Positions 14,756 to 24,390 of a DNA stretch of 38,627 nt are shown here, piece by piece. This stretch comes from Clostridiales bacterium (GTDB lineage: Bacteria > Bacillota > Clostridia > Oscillospirales > Butyricicoccaceae), in assembly GCA_004555915.1 (NCBI GenBank), contig SFJM01000020.1, positions 1-38,627 of the forward strand, given 5' to 3'. The position numbers and the translations under genes are program-made. Under the pieces are notes generated by a model. The model made no database searches, was not told the origin of the DNA, and saw nothing but the letters and a program-made list of their open reading frames with translations. Each line of letters opens with the position of its first letter. Position 1 is the stretch's first letter.

Positions 14756-16090
14756 ATGAAACTGAAAAAATTAATGGCTCTGGCGCTGTCCGGTGTGATG
14801 GCGGTTTCCGTTCTGGCTGGCTGTGGAAGCGGCGGCACAAAGGGATCCGGAGATTCGGGTGACAAGCAGGCAGTAGGCGATGCTTCCAAGGGCTCGGTCT
14901 ATTATCTGAACTTTAAGCCGGAACAGGATGAGGCCTGGCAGAAGCTTGCCAAGACGTACACGGAGGAAACCGGCATCGAGGCAACCGTTGTCACTGCGGC
15001 TTCCGGCAACTATGAGACCACGCTGATGAGTGAGATGGGCAAGAGCGGCGCGCCGACCCTGTTCCAGGTTAACGGCCCGGTTGGCCTTGCAAACTGGAAG
15101 GATTACTGCTACGACCTGTCGGGAACAGAGGTTTACAGCCAGCTGACCAGTGACAGCTATGCACTGAAGGACGGCGACGTTGTCCACGGCATCGCATATG
15201 TAATTGAATCGTATGGCATTATCGTCAACAAAGCACTGCTGGATAAAGCAGGCTATTCCATTGACGACATCAAGTCCTTTGACGATCTGAAGAAGATCTC
15301 CGAGGATATCACCGCCCGCTCGGCTGAACTGGGCTTTGCAGCATTCACCTCCGCCGGCATGGATGGCTCGTCCGACTGGCGTTTCAAGACACATCTGGCA
15401 AACCTTCCCATTTATTTCGAGTATCAGGATGAAGGAATCGGCTCCACCGATGCCATCAAGGGCACCTATCTCGATAACTATCGCAATATCTGGGATCTGT
15501 ACATCAACAACAGCACCTGCGCTCCGAAGGAGCTGGCAGCAAAGACCGGCGACGACTCCCGCAATGAGTTCCTGGATCAGAAGGCTGTATTCTTCCAGAA
15601 CGGTTCCTGGGAGTATGCGAACCTGGTTGGCGACGGCAAGTTCACCGATGATGATCTGGCGATGATCCCGATCTATATCGGCGCAGGCGATGAGGCGTCC
15701 CAGGGCCTGTGCACCGGCACAGAGAACTACTGGTGCGTTAACAGCCAGGCAGATGAAAATGATATCGCAGCTACGCTCGACTTTATCAACTGGTGCGTAA
15801 CCTCCGAGCAGGGCACCAAGGCAATGAGCGAAGACATGGGCTTTGTTATTCCGTTCAAGCAGGCACAGGAATCCCCGAATCTGTTCGTAAAGCAGGATGC
15901 TGAAATGACAGAAGCAGGCAAGACTCCGGTATCCTGGAACTTCACCACCATGCCTTCCGAGGAGTGGAAGAACGGTGTCGGCTCTGCACTGACTGCATAT
16001 GCAGCAGACCAGAGTGATGCAAACTGGGATGCTGTTGTATCCGCCTTCGTGGATGGATGGGCAACCGAATATCAGCTTGCAAATGGTTGA
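14756..16090 (+). CDS. Sugar ABC transporter substrate-binding lipoprotein (CUT1)
   Basis: The 444-residue protein has a lipoprotein signal peptide (KKLMALALSGVMAVSVLAGC, lipidated Cys23) and a family 1 extracellular solute-binding domain. Motifs include the C-terminal TPVSWNF-type region and aromatic residues for sugar stacking. It would be anchored outside the membrane and deliver an oligosaccharide to the permeases downstream. The neighbouring malQ makes maltodextrin the likely ligand, by inference. The ATG at 14756 has AAGGAGGAG upstream. A strong hairpin terminator follows, so most transcripts should stop here and give excess binding protein over permease. Confidence 0.92.
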   Translation: MKLKKLMALALSGVMAVSVLAGCGSGGTKGSGDSGDKQAVGDASKGSVYYLNFKPEQDEAWQKLAKTYTEETGIEATVVTAASGNYETTLMSEMGKSGAPTLFQVNGPVGLANWKDYCYDLSGTEVYSQLTSDSYALKDGDVVHGIAYVIESYGIIVNKALLDKAGYSIDDIKSFDDLKKISEDITARSAELGFAAFTSAGMDGSSDWRFKTHLANLPIYFEYQDEGIGSTDAIKGTYLDNYRNIWDLYINNSTCAPKELAAKTGDDSRNEFLDQKAVFFQNGSWEYANLVGDGKFTDDDLAMIPIYIGAGDEASQGLCTGTENYWCVNSQADENDIAATLDFINWCVTSEQGTKAMSEDMGFVIPFKQAQESPNLFVKQDAEMTEAGKTPVSWNFTTMPSEEWKNGVGSALTAYAADQSDANWDAVVSAFVDGWATEYQLANG

Positions 16091-16124
16091 TTGCCATATA
16101 ACCTGATTGCCAATATGCCTGAAG

Positions 16125-16153
16125 GGGCAGGCAGGAAACTGCCTGCCCTTTTT
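16125..16153 (+). terminator. Internal terminator between binding protein and permease genes
   Basis: A 10-bp perfect stem, GGGCAGGCAG (16125-16134) / CTGCCTGCCC (16139-16148), with GAAA loop and T5 (16149-16153), lies 34 nt after the binding-protein stop and 23 nt before the next start. Partial read-through would set transporter stoichiometry, as known for other binding-protein operons. Confidence 0.85.
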
Positions 16154-16176
16154 GACCGAATTTAGGAGGTTATGTA

Positions 16177-17028
16177 ATGGAAAAGGCATTAAAACGATAT
16201 TCCCCGTTTTTTGTGCTGCCGACATTGCTGGCATTTCTGATAGGGTTTGTCATTCCGTTTGCAGAAGGACTTTACCTCTCATTCTGCCAGTTTACCACGG
16301 TTGGCAACGCCAAATGGGTGGGACTTTCCAATTATAAGAAAATTTTCTCTGACGCTTCATTTATCCATTCCTTCAAGTTTACCGTGGCATTTGCAGTGGT
16401 AGCCATTATACTGATTAATGTGATTGCATTCGGACTGGCACTGCTGCTGACCAGAAACCTGCGGGGAACCAATGTATTTCGTACCGTATTTTTCATGCCG
16501 AACCTGATTGGCGGCATCGTTCTCGGATACATCTGGCAGATTTTGATTAACTGTGTCCTGGCCCAGGTAGCGCAGCCGCTGCTGGCACTCAACTCCAGCG
16601 CCGGTTACTGGGGCCTGATTATCCTGATGTGCTGGCAGCAGGTTGGCTATATGATGATTATCTACATCGCCGGTCTGCAAAACATTCCGGATGACCTGAT
16701 TGAAGCTGCATCCATCGACGGCGCTTCCTCCTGGACCACGCTGTGGAGAGTCAAGCTGCCGATGGTTATGCCGTCCATCACCATCTGTGTCTTCCTGACG
16801 CTGACCAACTCGTTCAAGCTGTTCGACCAGAACCTCGCACTGACGGGCGGCGATCCGAATCACTTTACCGAGATGCTGGCACTGAATATTTACCAGACCT
16901 TCTATGCACGTGCAGGCATGCAGTGGAAGGGACTTGGCCAGGCAAAGGCAGTCCTGTTCTGCCTGCTGGTCATTGTGATCTCGGTTCTCCAGCTGCGTGC
17001 AACGCGCTCTAAGGAGGTGCAGCAATAA
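16177..17028 (+). CDS. Sugar ABC transporter permease, MalF/UgpA type
   Basis: The 283-residue integral membrane protein has six or so membrane segments and the EAA loop EAASIDGASSWTTLWRVKLP, which contacts the ATPase. It forms the channel with the next gene product. TAGGAGG precedes the ATG. The stop codon overlaps the start of the second permease by one base (TAATG), so the two are translationally coupled. Confidence 0.93.
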   Translation: MEKALKRYSPFFVLPTLLAFLIGFVIPFAEGLYLSFCQFTTVGNAKWVGLSNYKKIFSDASFIHSFKFTVAFAVVAIILINVIAFGLALLLTRNLRGTNVFRTVFFMPNLIGGIVLGYIWQILINCVLAQVAQPLLALNSSAGYWGLIILMCWQQVGYMMIIYIAGLQNIPDDLIEAASIDGASSWTTLWRVKLPMVMPSITICVFLTLTNSFKLFDQNLALTGGDPNHFTEMLALNIYQTFYARAGMQWKGLGQAKAVLFCLLVIVISVLQLRATRSKEVQQ

Positions 17029-17870
17029 TGAAAAAACGGAATTCTGTGGTCAACACCATCTGGGTTGTCATCCTGTCGATAGCTTCCCTGCTGTACGTGT
17101 ATCCGATCATTATGATTCTGCTGAACTCTTTGAAAAAAGAGACTGCAATCAGCACCTCCAGTGCGTTTAAGCTGCCCACAGCAGAGTCCTTTAACGGGCT
17201 GCAGAACTATGTCAATGCGATTGCGTCCAAGGGCTTTCTGCAGAGCCTGGGCTACAGCCTGTTTATCACACTGACATCGGTTATCGCAATTTTAATCTGT
17301 TGTTCCATGTGCGCATGGTTTATCACGCGCGTGAAAGGAAAGCTGTCCCAGGCACTGTATTTCCTGTTTGTCTTTTCCATGGTTGTACCGTTCCAGATGG
17401 TTATGTTCACGCTGTCCCAGACGGCAGATACGCTCAATCTGAATACGCCGTGGAATATCTGGGTGATTTATCTGGGCTTTGGTGCCGGACTTGCGGTTTT
17501 CATGTTCGCCGGATTTATGAAATCCATTCCGCTGGAAGTGGAAGAGGCTTCTATGATTGACGGCTGCAATCCGCTCCAGACCTTCTTCCTGATCGTGCTC
17601 CCGATGCTCAAGCCCACGATGGTTTCGGTTGGCATCCTGGAGGCAATGTGGGTTTGGAATGACTACCTGCTGCCGACACTGGTTCTGGATATCAAAAAGT
17701 ATAAGACCATTCCGATGCTGATTCAGTATTTCCGCGGAAGCTACGGCAGGGTAGAAATGGGACCGATGATGGCCTGCATCATGCTCACCGTCATCCCGAT
17801 TGTCATTGTCTATCTGGTCGGACAGAAGCATATCATCAAGGGAGTTGCTGCCGGCGCCGTAAAGGGATAA
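17028..17870 (+). CDS. Sugar ABC transporter permease, MalG/UgpE type
   Basis: The 280-residue membrane protein has about six membrane segments and the EAA loop EEASMIDGCNPLQTFFLIVLP. It is the second permease of a CUT1 importer. The ATG overlaps the preceding stop by one base, and GGAGG lies just upstream. It ends 33 nt before the LacI regulator gene, so the operon continues. Confidence 0.93.
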   Translation: MKKRNSVVNTIWVVILSIASLLYVYPIIMILLNSLKKETAISTSSAFKLPTAESFNGLQNYVNAIASKGFLQSLGYSLFITLTSVIAILICCSMCAWFITRVKGKLSQALYFLFVFSMVVPFQMVMFTLSQTADTLNLNTPWNIWVIYLGFGAGLAVFMFAGFMKSIPLEVEEASMIDGCNPLQTFFLIVLPMLKPTMVSVGILEAMWVWNDYLLPTLVLDIKKYKTIPMLIQYFRGSYGRVEMGPMMACIMLTVIPIVIVYLVGQKHIIKGVAAGAVKG

Positions 17871-17903
17871 AATTGCAGTAGCATAAACTTCGGAAGGTGA
17901 ACT

Positions 17904-18926
17904 ATGACGATCAAGGATATTGCACGGGAGTCGGGCTACTCCGTGGGAACAGTTTCCCGCGTCCTCAATCAAGCCCCCGGTGTCTCGGATACCGCACGCA
18001 CAAAAATTATGGCTGTTGTCAATAAGTACCATTTTCGACTGAACAGCAATGCAAAGCAGCTCAAACAGCAGAGCAGCAACGGTATTGCCATCATCGTAAA
18101 GGGTACGCAGAACATGCTGTTTGCGGATCTGGTGGAACAGCTGCAGCGGACCATTGAGCTGAAGGGCTATGCCTGTATGCTGTTCTATATCAATGAGGAT
18201 GAAAACGAGGTGGAGCATGCGGTTCAGATTTGCCGCGAAAGACACCCGGCAGGCATCCTGTTCCTCGGCAGCAATCAGCAATATTACCGTGAGTGCTTTG
18301 GCGCGATTGATGTGCCGGGTGTTCTGGTTACCAACTCCGCTGCTTCTCTGAAGCTTTCCAATCTGTCCAGTGTCAGCACGGATGATGAAACGGCAGCACA
18401 GTTTGCGGTGGAGCACCTGATTTCACTGGGACACAGACAGATCGGCATCCTGGGCGGAAAGACAGCGATTTCCTTTGCTGCGTTTTCACGCTACCAGGGC
18501 TGTGCAAAGGCTTTTGCGCAGCATCGGATCCCGTTTTTGCCCCAGAAGCAATATGAGGAAGCCCGGTTCTCCATGCCGGAGGGATACCGCGCAATGGAGC
18601 GGCTGCTGCAAAAAATGCCCGATCTGACCTGTGTCTTTGCCATGTCGGATGTGATGGCGATCGGCGCCATCCGCGCCATCCGTGACAGAGGGCTGCGTGT
18701 GCCGGAGGACATTTCCGTTGTTGGCTTTGACGGCCTTGATCTGAGTATGTATATGACCCCCCGCCTGACGACCATTCGCCAGTATAAGGAGGGCATCGTC
18801 CAGCGGAGCATTGAAATTCTGCTCGGCTGTATTGAAGACAAAACCCCTGCTGTTCATGAGGTAGTACCGTTTCAGTTTATACCTGGTGAAAGCGTTCAGA
18901 AGTATAGAGGCAGTTCCAATACCTGA
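17904..18926 (+). CDS. LacI family transcriptional regulator
   Basis: The 340-residue protein has an N-terminal helix-turn-helix (TIKDIARESGYSVGTVSRVLN), a hinge helix and a periplasmic-binding-protein-like effector domain with FAMSDVMAIGAIRA and VVGFDG. It lies inside the transporter operon, after the permeases and before the ATPase. Two GAAACGTTTC palindromes in the divergent promoter region are its probable operators, with the imported sugar or a product as inducer. GGAAGGTG precedes the ATG. Function is clear at family level; effector unknown. Confidence 0.93.
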   Translation: MTIKDIARESGYSVGTVSRVLNQAPGVSDTARTKIMAVVNKYHFRLNSNAKQLKQQSSNGIAIIVKGTQNMLFADLVEQLQRTIELKGYACMLFYINEDENEVEHAVQICRERHPAGILFLGSNQQYYRECFGAIDVPGVLVTNSAASLKLSNLSSVSTDDETAAQFAVEHLISLGHRQIGILGGKTAISFAAFSRYQGCAKAFAQHRIPFLPQKQYEEARFSMPEGYRAMERLLQKMPDLTCVFAMSDVMAIGAIRAIRDRGLRVPEDISVVGFDGLDLSMYMTPRLTTIRQYKEGIVQRSIEILLGCIEDKTPAVHEVVPFQFIPGESVQKYRGSSNT

Positions 18927-18956
18927 CTGCCTGCGACTTGAAAAGGAGGAATCCAT

Positions 18957-20057
18957 ATGGCGAACATTACGTTCAAAAATGTGGTTAAGACTTATGATAA
19001 CGGAGTCACGGTTATTCCGGATTTGAATCTGGAAATTCATGATAAGGAATTTGTCGTACTGGTTGGACCGTCCGGCTGCGGTAAATCTACCACGTTGCGT
19101 ATGATTGCAGGACTGGAGGATGTTTCCAAGGGCGAGCTGTATATCGGCGATAAGGTGGTAAACAACGTCCCACCGAAATCCCGTGACATTGCCATGGTAT
19201 TCCAGAGCTATGCACTGTATCCGCATATGACGGTATACAAGAATATGGCATTCGCACTGGAGCTGCGCAAGGAACCCAAGGAGGAAATCGACAAAAAGGT
19301 ACGAGAGGCTGCGCGTATTCTGGAGCTGGAGCCGTATCTCGACCGCAAGCCGAAGGCGCTTTCCGGCGGCCAGCGGCAGCGTGTTGCGCTGGGACGCGCA
19401 ATGGTTCGAAATCCGGCAGTATTTCTGCTTGACGAACCGCTGTCCAATCTGGACGCCAAGCTGAGAACCGAGATGCGCAGCCAGATCGCTGCACTGCACA
19501 AGCGGCTTCAGACCACCTTTGTGTACGTCACCCATGACCAGACCGAAGCAATGACCATGGGCGACCGCATCTGCGTCATGAAGGATGGCATTGTGCAGCA
19601 GTTTGATACACCGCAGAACCTGTACAATTATCCCTGCAACGTATTTGTCGCAGGCTTTATCGGCTCACCGCAGATGAACTTTGTCACCGTCAGGGTCGAA
19701 AAATCCGGCAGCGGATGTGCGCTTCTCTTTGGAAACACGCGCATGCCGGTTTCCAATCCGGAGCTTCAGAGCTACATTGGAAAAGAAGTCATTCTGGGCA
19801 TCCGCCCGGAGCATATCCTGGCAGATGAGGCCAGCCTCAAAAACTCTCCGGAGGCTGTGTTCACGGCAAAAGTCAGACTGACAGAAATGATGGGCTCAGA
19901 GATTTATCTCTATATGGAAGGCAATGGGCAGAAAATGCTGGCCCGCGTACCTTCTCACTTTACGTTCCGTGCCGAAGAAACAGTCCGTCTTGCAATTGAT
20001 ATGACCAAAATTCACGTGTTCGACAAAGATACACAAAAAATTATCTGCCGGTCGTAA
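18957..20057 (+). CDS. msmX: Sugar ABC transporter ATPase, MsmK/UgpC/MalK type
   Basis: The 366-residue cytoplasmic ATPase has Walker A GPSGCGKST (37-45), signature LSGGQ (135-139), Walker B VFLLDE (155-160) and a C-terminal OB-fold regulatory domain (from about 240). It energises the two permeases by contact with their EAA loops. AAAGGAGG lies upstream of the ATG, 30 nt after lacI. Such ATPases often serve several CUT1 transporters in Gram-positives, but this one sits within its own operon. I use the symbol in the family sense only. Confidence 0.93.
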   Translation: MANITFKNVVKTYDNGVTVIPDLNLEIHDKEFVVLVGPSGCGKSTTLRMIAGLEDVSKGELYIGDKVVNNVPPKSRDIAMVFQSYALYPHMTVYKNMAFALELRKEPKEEIDKKVREAARILELEPYLDRKPKALSGGQRQRVALGRAMVRNPAVFLLDEPLSNLDAKLRTEMRSQIAALHKRLQTTFVYVTHDQTEAMTMGDRICVMKDGIVQQFDTPQNLYNYPCNVFVAGFIGSPQMNFVTVRVEKSGSGCALLFGNTRMPVSNPELQSYIGKEVILGIRPEHILADEASLKNSPEAVFTAKVRLTEMMGSEIYLYMEGNGQKMLARVPSHFTFRAEETVRLAIDMTKIHVFDKDTQKIICRS

Positions 20058-20095
20058 CAGAAGCTCGATTCAGATGGATCAGGAGGTGATTTGAC

Positions 20096-21577
20096 ATGCG
20101 AAAAAGCGGCGTTTTGATGCATCTGTCCTCCCTTCCGTCTCCCTATGGAATCGGAACAATGGGTCAGACGGCGCATGAATTTGTTGATTTTCTCCATCGG
20201 GCAGGTCAGTCGTACTGGCAGATCCTTCCCATCTGTCCCACCAGCTATGGGGATTCTCCATACCAGTCCTTCTCCACATTTGCAGGGAACCCATATTTTA
20301 TTGATCTGGATGAGCTTGCCCGTTCCGGGCTTCTGGATCCGGAGGAATATGCTGATCTCGACTGGGGCAGCAGGGCAGACCGGGTGGATTATGGCATCCT
20401 CTATCAAAAGCGGTATAAGGTTCTGCAAAAAGCGGCAGAACGGGCGTTACAGCTCCCCAATCCGGAATTTGACGCATTCTGTACACAAAATGCATCGTGG
20501 CTGGACGATTATGCGCTGTTTATGACACTAAAGACTGCAAATAAAGGCGTTCCATGGCTGGAGTGGGAGGAGCCCCTGCGCAGACGGGACCCGGAAGCAA
20601 TCGCGCAGAAACAGGCGGAGTGTGCTCAGGAAATTGCTTTTTGGAAGGTGATACAGTTATTCTTTTACCGGCAGTGGGATGCGCTGCGGCGATATGCAAA
20701 TGGCAAAGGTATTTCCATCATAGGGGATATCCCGATCTATATCGCTTTGGACAGTGTAGACGCCTGGGCACATCCGGAGCTGTTCCAGCTGGATGAAAAC
20801 CAGCGTCCGCGGGATGTGTCAGGCTGTCCGCCGGATGGGTTTTCCGATGATGGTCAGTTGTGGGGGAATCCATTGTTTGACTGGGAGTATATGAAAAAAG
20901 ATGGATATTCCTGGTGGATACAGCGCATTGATTTCCTTTGCAAGGTGTATAACGTACTCCGTATTGACCATTTTCGCGGATTTGATTCCTATTATGCCAT
21001 TCCCTATGGTTCCCCAAACGCCGCGGGAGGCAAATGGCACAAGGGACCGGGGATGGAGCTGTTCCGTGCCGTCGAGCAGACAATCGGACGACAGCATATC
21101 ATCGCGGAGGATCTGGGATTTCTGACGGATTCCGTGCGCCAGATGCTGAAAGAAAGCGGATTCCCGGGCATGAAGGTTTTGGAATTTGCCTTTGACAGCC
21201 GGGATTCGAGCAACCATGATTATCTTCCGCACAATTACACGCCGCACTGTGTCGCCTATACCGGAACGCATGATAATGATACGATTCAGGGCTGGATGAC
21301 TTCAGCTGATCCGGCAGATGTTGCCCGGGCAAGGGAGTATCTACATCTGGATGATCCGAAAAACGACCATTGGAACATGATGAAGGCATTGTGGAGCACC
21401 GTTGCGGAGCTGACCATTGTGCAGGCGCAGGATTTGCTGGGGCTGGGCAGCGAAAGCAGAATGAATACGCCTTCCACCACAGAGAACAACTGGCAGTGGC
21501 GTGCAAAGCCCGGCTGCTTTGACGATGATCTTGCAGATAAAATCAGGCAGAACATGGCGCTGTATGAACGCCTGTAA
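20096..21577 (+). CDS. malQ: 4-alpha-glucanotransferase (GH77)
   Basis: The 493-residue enzyme transfers segments of alpha-1,4-glucans (disproportionation of malto-oligosaccharides, releasing glucose). GH77 catalytic residues are visible: nucleophile Asp291 in RIDHFRGF, acid Glu338 in AEDLGF, and Asp393 in HDNDT. The start SGVLMHLSSLPSPYGIGTMG is typical, as is the length. AGGAGGTGA precedes the ATG, 38 nt after the ATPase gene. It gives the best clue that the transporter imports maltodextrins. No phosphorylase or glucosidase is in the window. Confidence 0.96.
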   Translation: MRKSGVLMHLSSLPSPYGIGTMGQTAHEFVDFLHRAGQSYWQILPICPTSYGDSPYQSFSTFAGNPYFIDLDELARSGLLDPEEYADLDWGSRADRVDYGILYQKRYKVLQKAAERALQLPNPEFDAFCTQNASWLDDYALFMTLKTANKGVPWLEWEEPLRRRDPEAIAQKQAECAQEIAFWKVIQLFFYRQWDALRRYANGKGISIIGDIPIYIALDSVDAWAHPELFQLDENQRPRDVSGCPPDGFSDDGQLWGNPLFDWEYMKKDGYSWWIQRIDFLCKVYNVLRIDHFRGFDSYYAIPYGSPNAAGGKWHKGPGMELFRAVEQTIGRQHIIAEDLGFLTDSVRQMLKESGFPGMKVLEFAFDSRDSSNHDYLPHNYTPHCVAYTGTHDNDTIQGWMTSADPADVARAREYLHLDDPKNDHWNMMKALWSTVAELTIVQAQDLLGLGSESRMNTPSTTENNWQWRAKPGCFDDDLADKIRQNMALYERL

Positions 21578-21687
21578 CCAGATATCAGGCTCCAACGACA
21601 GAAGCATCCATTCCATCGTACACTTTCCCCATTCGGATGCCCCTTGTCTGCCTGCATGAATCAAAATGTTTCTCATTCTCTTTATAC

Positions 21688-21738
21688 AAAAAGAACCGCA
21701 ATTTTGATACCGGAAGTATCGGATTGCGGTTCTTTTTT
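21688..21738. terminator. Bidirectional terminator between malQ and the AraC gene
   Basis: AAAAGAACCGCAAT (21688-21702) pairs with ATTGCGGTTCTT (21723-21734), followed by further T residues; an inner GATAC / GTATC helix extends it. The A tract gives a T tract on the other strand, serving the convergent minus-strand regulator as well. Confidence 0.85.
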
Positions 21739-21815
21739 CGTGACATAGTTTGCTGATATGGGAGAAAATGCCTGTGGCGGATACAGTGGAACATGTACTG
21801 CCTCAGGCACTTATT

Positions 21816-22673
21816 TTATCGGTTGCTTTTGATAAAATTGCTTGGATTGCATCCGAATTCCCGTTTAAATGCTTTTAAAAAGTTGGAATAATCATTGAAA
21901 CCGCATTCAATGCATGCGGTTGTGACCGGTGTGCCCAGTGTCAGCATATTGCGGGCAACCGTCAGGCGTTTTTTCATAATATACTGATACAGTGACAGCC
22001 CGGTAAACTGCTTGAACTGGTGGCCCAGATGATATTTGCTGATATAGAACTGTTCGGCAAGGGAGTCCAGTGTCAGGTTTTCTGCCAGATGCTCATTGAT
22101 ATAGGCAATAATCTGATTCACCTGATCGTTTTCCGTGACATCCTGCTGGGCAGAATCCGGCGTATCGTAATATGCACGGCTGAGCAGGACAATAATATTC
22201 ATCATAGCAGAATAAGCCATAATACGGTTGCCGATCTGGTGATTCATGCGCTCCTGTTCAATGATCCGGCAGGCAGTGCGGATTTCCGTCAGCTGGGTTT
22301 TACTGGGACGGATCAACCGGTAATTTCTACGGGCGGCATCCTTGAAGCAGGCAGTCAGGTCCTCGCCGATATCCCGCATGCGGCTGAAAAAATCATCATC
22401 CAGCCAGATGACGGTGCGTTCATAGGGCTGCTTGGAGGGCAGGATTTCCGGGCGGTGGATATCACTGTTGTTGGTCAGCAGAATATCCCCGGGCTGGAGC
22501 TTATAGGTACGTCCTTCGATGATATAATTGACATTTCCGGACAGGAACAGATAAATTTCATAAAAGGCATGTTCGTGAAAATCAACCACAGGAGGAAATT
22601 CGTCACGATAATGGTGGTATTCATAAAAGTGGTCCGCCATGATCTGGCGATGTGTAAAATCTTCCTTGTACAT
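21816..22673 (-). CDS. AraC family regulator of the hexuronate locus
   Basis: The 285-residue protein has an N-terminal cupin sensor (FHEHAFYEIYLFLSG, LQPGDILL) and C-terminal AraC double helix-turn-helix (LDSLAEQFYISKYHLGHQFKQ, then FNDYSNFLKAFKREFG). It is divergent from the TRAP-uxu operon and is likely its sugar-responsive activator; this is inferred from position. The start is uncertain: AGGAGG lies 13 nt before the ATG at 22673 but only 4 nt before an in-frame TTG at 22682. I chose the ATG. A near-consensus promoter lies at 22713-22741. Confidence 0.88.
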   Translation of the reverse strand: MYKEDFTHRQIMADHFYEYHHYRDEFPPVVDFHEHAFYEIYLFLSGNVNYIIEGRTYKLQPGDILLTNNSDIHRPEILPSKQPYERTVIWLDDDFFSRMRDIGEDLTACFKDAARRNYRLIRPSKTQLTEIRTACRIIEQERMNHQIGNRIMAYSAMMNIIVLLSRAYYDTPDSAQQDVTENDQVNQIIAYINEHLAENLTLDSLAEQFYISKYHLGHQFKQFTGLSLYQYIMKKRLTVARNMLTLGTPVTTACIECGFNDYSNFLKAFKREFGCNPSNFIKSNR

Positions 22674-22712
22674 GTTCCACAAATTTCCTCCTGATTTTTT
22701 GATGATATATAT

Positions 22713-22741
22713 AGTATACAACAAGATTCACCATATTTCAA
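22713..22741 (-). promoter_or_regulatory. Promoter of the AraC-type regulator
   Basis: On the minus strand TTGAAA (22736-22741) and TATACT (22713-22718) are separated by 17 nt. It faces away from the TRAP operon. The plus-strand promoter for dctP is probably near TACACT (about 22777-22782), but its -35 is not convincing. Confidence 0.65.
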
Positions 22742-22855
22742 GCCAGATGCACCGAGTAGTCCGGGCGGATATTTGGTACACTAAGAACATCAAAGAACAG
22801 CATAAACCGGTTTCAATGTTCTGGATAATTCAAGAAAAGAAAGGACAAGGAGAGT

Positions 22856-23917
22856 ATGAAACGATTGCAGCGAGCGATTGCACTTACGCTCAGCGGCGTG
22901 CTCCTGACAGCAGCTCTGGCTGGCTGTGGCAGCGCAGGCTCCGCACAGGATGGCACAGACCGCACGATTGTACGCATTGGCCACAATCAGGCAACCGATC
23001 ATCCGACCCACATTTCCCTGCTGGCCTTCGAGGAGTATATTGAGGACAAACTGGGAGATAAATATGATGTTGAAGTGTATCCCAGTGAGCTGCTTGGCTC
23101 ACAGACGGATATGGTTCAGCTGACGCAGACGGGTGCGATTGATTTCTGTGTTGCAAGCAACTCCATTCTGGAGACATTTTCCGAAAATTATACCATGTTC
23201 AATATGCCGTATCTGTTTGCATCCAGTGATGCTTACCATGCAGCGATGGATGATCCGGAAATCACCGATCCGATTTTTGAATCCACAAAAAAGGCAGGCT
23301 TTGAAGCGGTTACATGGATTGATGCAGGAACACGAAACTTTTATACCGTATCCAAGCCGATTGAGACGCCGGCTGACCTGAAGGGTCTGAAAATTCGTGT
23401 CCAGCAGTCACCGACCAACGTGGAAATGATGAGCCTCCTCGGCGGCTCGGCTACTCCGATGGGCTTTGGCGAGGTATATACCGCCCTGCAGTCCAAGGTT
23501 ATCGACGGCGCGGAAAACAATGAAATGGCACTGACCTCCAATGGCCATGGTGATGTCTGCAAGTATTATTCCTATGATATGCACCAGATGATACCGGATA
23601 TCCTGATTGGCAACTGTGCATTCCTGGATGAAATGCCGGAGGAAGACCGGGCAATTTTTGAAGAAGGCTTTGCACTGGTCAATCAGGTGGAACGGGAGGA
23701 ATGGACCAAGGCTGTTGAAGCGGCAAAGGATAAGGCGCAAAACGAGCAGGGTGTCCAGTTCCTCTATCCCGACACCAAGCCGTTCCAGGAAATCTGCATG
23801 CCGATGCACCAGAGCCTGCTGGAGCAGTATCCGGAGCTGGAGCCGATTTATGAAGGCATCCAGAAGTATAACGAACAATATCCCGCAGAGGCGGCGGAAG
23901 GAGGGACGGAGTCATGA
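22856..23917 (+). CDS. dctP: TRAP transporter solute-binding lipoprotein (DctP family)
   Basis: The 353-residue protein has a lipoprotein signal (lipobox LAGC, Cys24) and a DctP fold. Arg181 in LKIRVQQS is the residue that usually forms a salt bridge with the carboxylate of the ligand, and Asn221 in DGAENN is also typical. Ligand: a hexuronate, inferred from the downstream genes and the carboxylate-binding arginine. Most TRAP binding proteins of Gram-negatives are periplasmic; here lipid anchoring suits a Gram-positive cell. AAGGAGAG precedes the ATG. It overlaps dctQ by 4 nt (ATGA). Confidence 0.93.
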   Translation: MKRLQRAIALTLSGVLLTAALAGCGSAGSAQDGTDRTIVRIGHNQATDHPTHISLLAFEEYIEDKLGDKYDVEVYPSELLGSQTDMVQLTQTGAIDFCVASNSILETFSENYTMFNMPYLFASSDAYHAAMDDPEITDPIFESTKKAGFEAVTWIDAGTRNFYTVSKPIETPADLKGLKIRVQQSPTNVEMMSLLGGSATPMGFGEVYTALQSKVIDGAENNEMALTSNGHGDVCKYYSYDMHQMIPDILIGNCAFLDEMPEEDRAIFEEGFALVNQVEREEWTKAVEAAKDKAQNEQGVQFLYPDTKPFQEICMPMHQSLLEQYPELEPIYEGIQKYNEQYPAEAAEGGTES

Positions 23918-24390
23918 AACAGCTTCGCAATATTCTGACACATCTGCTCAATGTGCTGGCGGGCGGCAGCTTTCTGGTCATGGTCGTACTGACCTGCTGG
24001 CAGGTCTTTACCCGTTATATTCTCGGCAATCCGTCCTCCTGGTCGGAGGAGCTGGTATCCTATATGTTCGCATGGATGAGCCTGCTGGGTGCATCGCTTG
24101 TCACCTCGGAACGCGGACATATGAATATCCCGATTCTGGTAGAACGGACAGGCCCGGGGGCACAGAAGCTGCTGTTGTGTGTGGGTGAGCTGATTGCTTT
24201 CCTGTTTTCCGCAGTAATCCTGGTATTTGGCGGTGTCCAGATTGCCAATCTGGCAATGGGGCAGATGACCTCATCTCTGGGTGTACCGATTGGTATCTTT
24301 TATATTGTACTTCCGCTCAGCGGTGTGCTGAATATGGTATACACTGCCCTCAACATCGTTGACATTGTCCGGCAGAAGGAGGCGAAATAA
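23914..24390 (+). CDS. dctQ: TRAP transporter small permease (DctQ family)
   Basis: The 158-residue membrane protein has four hydrophobic segments and the family pattern CWQVFTRYILGNPSSWSEEL...MFAWMSLLGAS. It is the small subunit that joins the large DctM subunit. Translationally coupled: its ATG overlaps the dctP stop by 4 nt, and the dctM ATG follows its stop directly. GGAGGGACGGAG is upstream. Confidence 0.93.
   Translation: MKQLRNILTHLLNVLAGGSFLVMVVLTCWQVFTRYILGNPSSWSEELVSYMFAWMSLLGASLVTSERGHMNIPILVERTGPGAQKLLLCVGELIAFLFSAVILVFGGVQIANLAMGQMTSSLGVPIGIFYIVLPLSGVLNMVYTALNIVDIVRQKEAK

Noticed and set aside
14771..16234. A 487-codon minus-strand frame opposite the sugar-binding protein
   Set aside because: It is explained by codon bias of the real gene on the plus strand and has no start signals.
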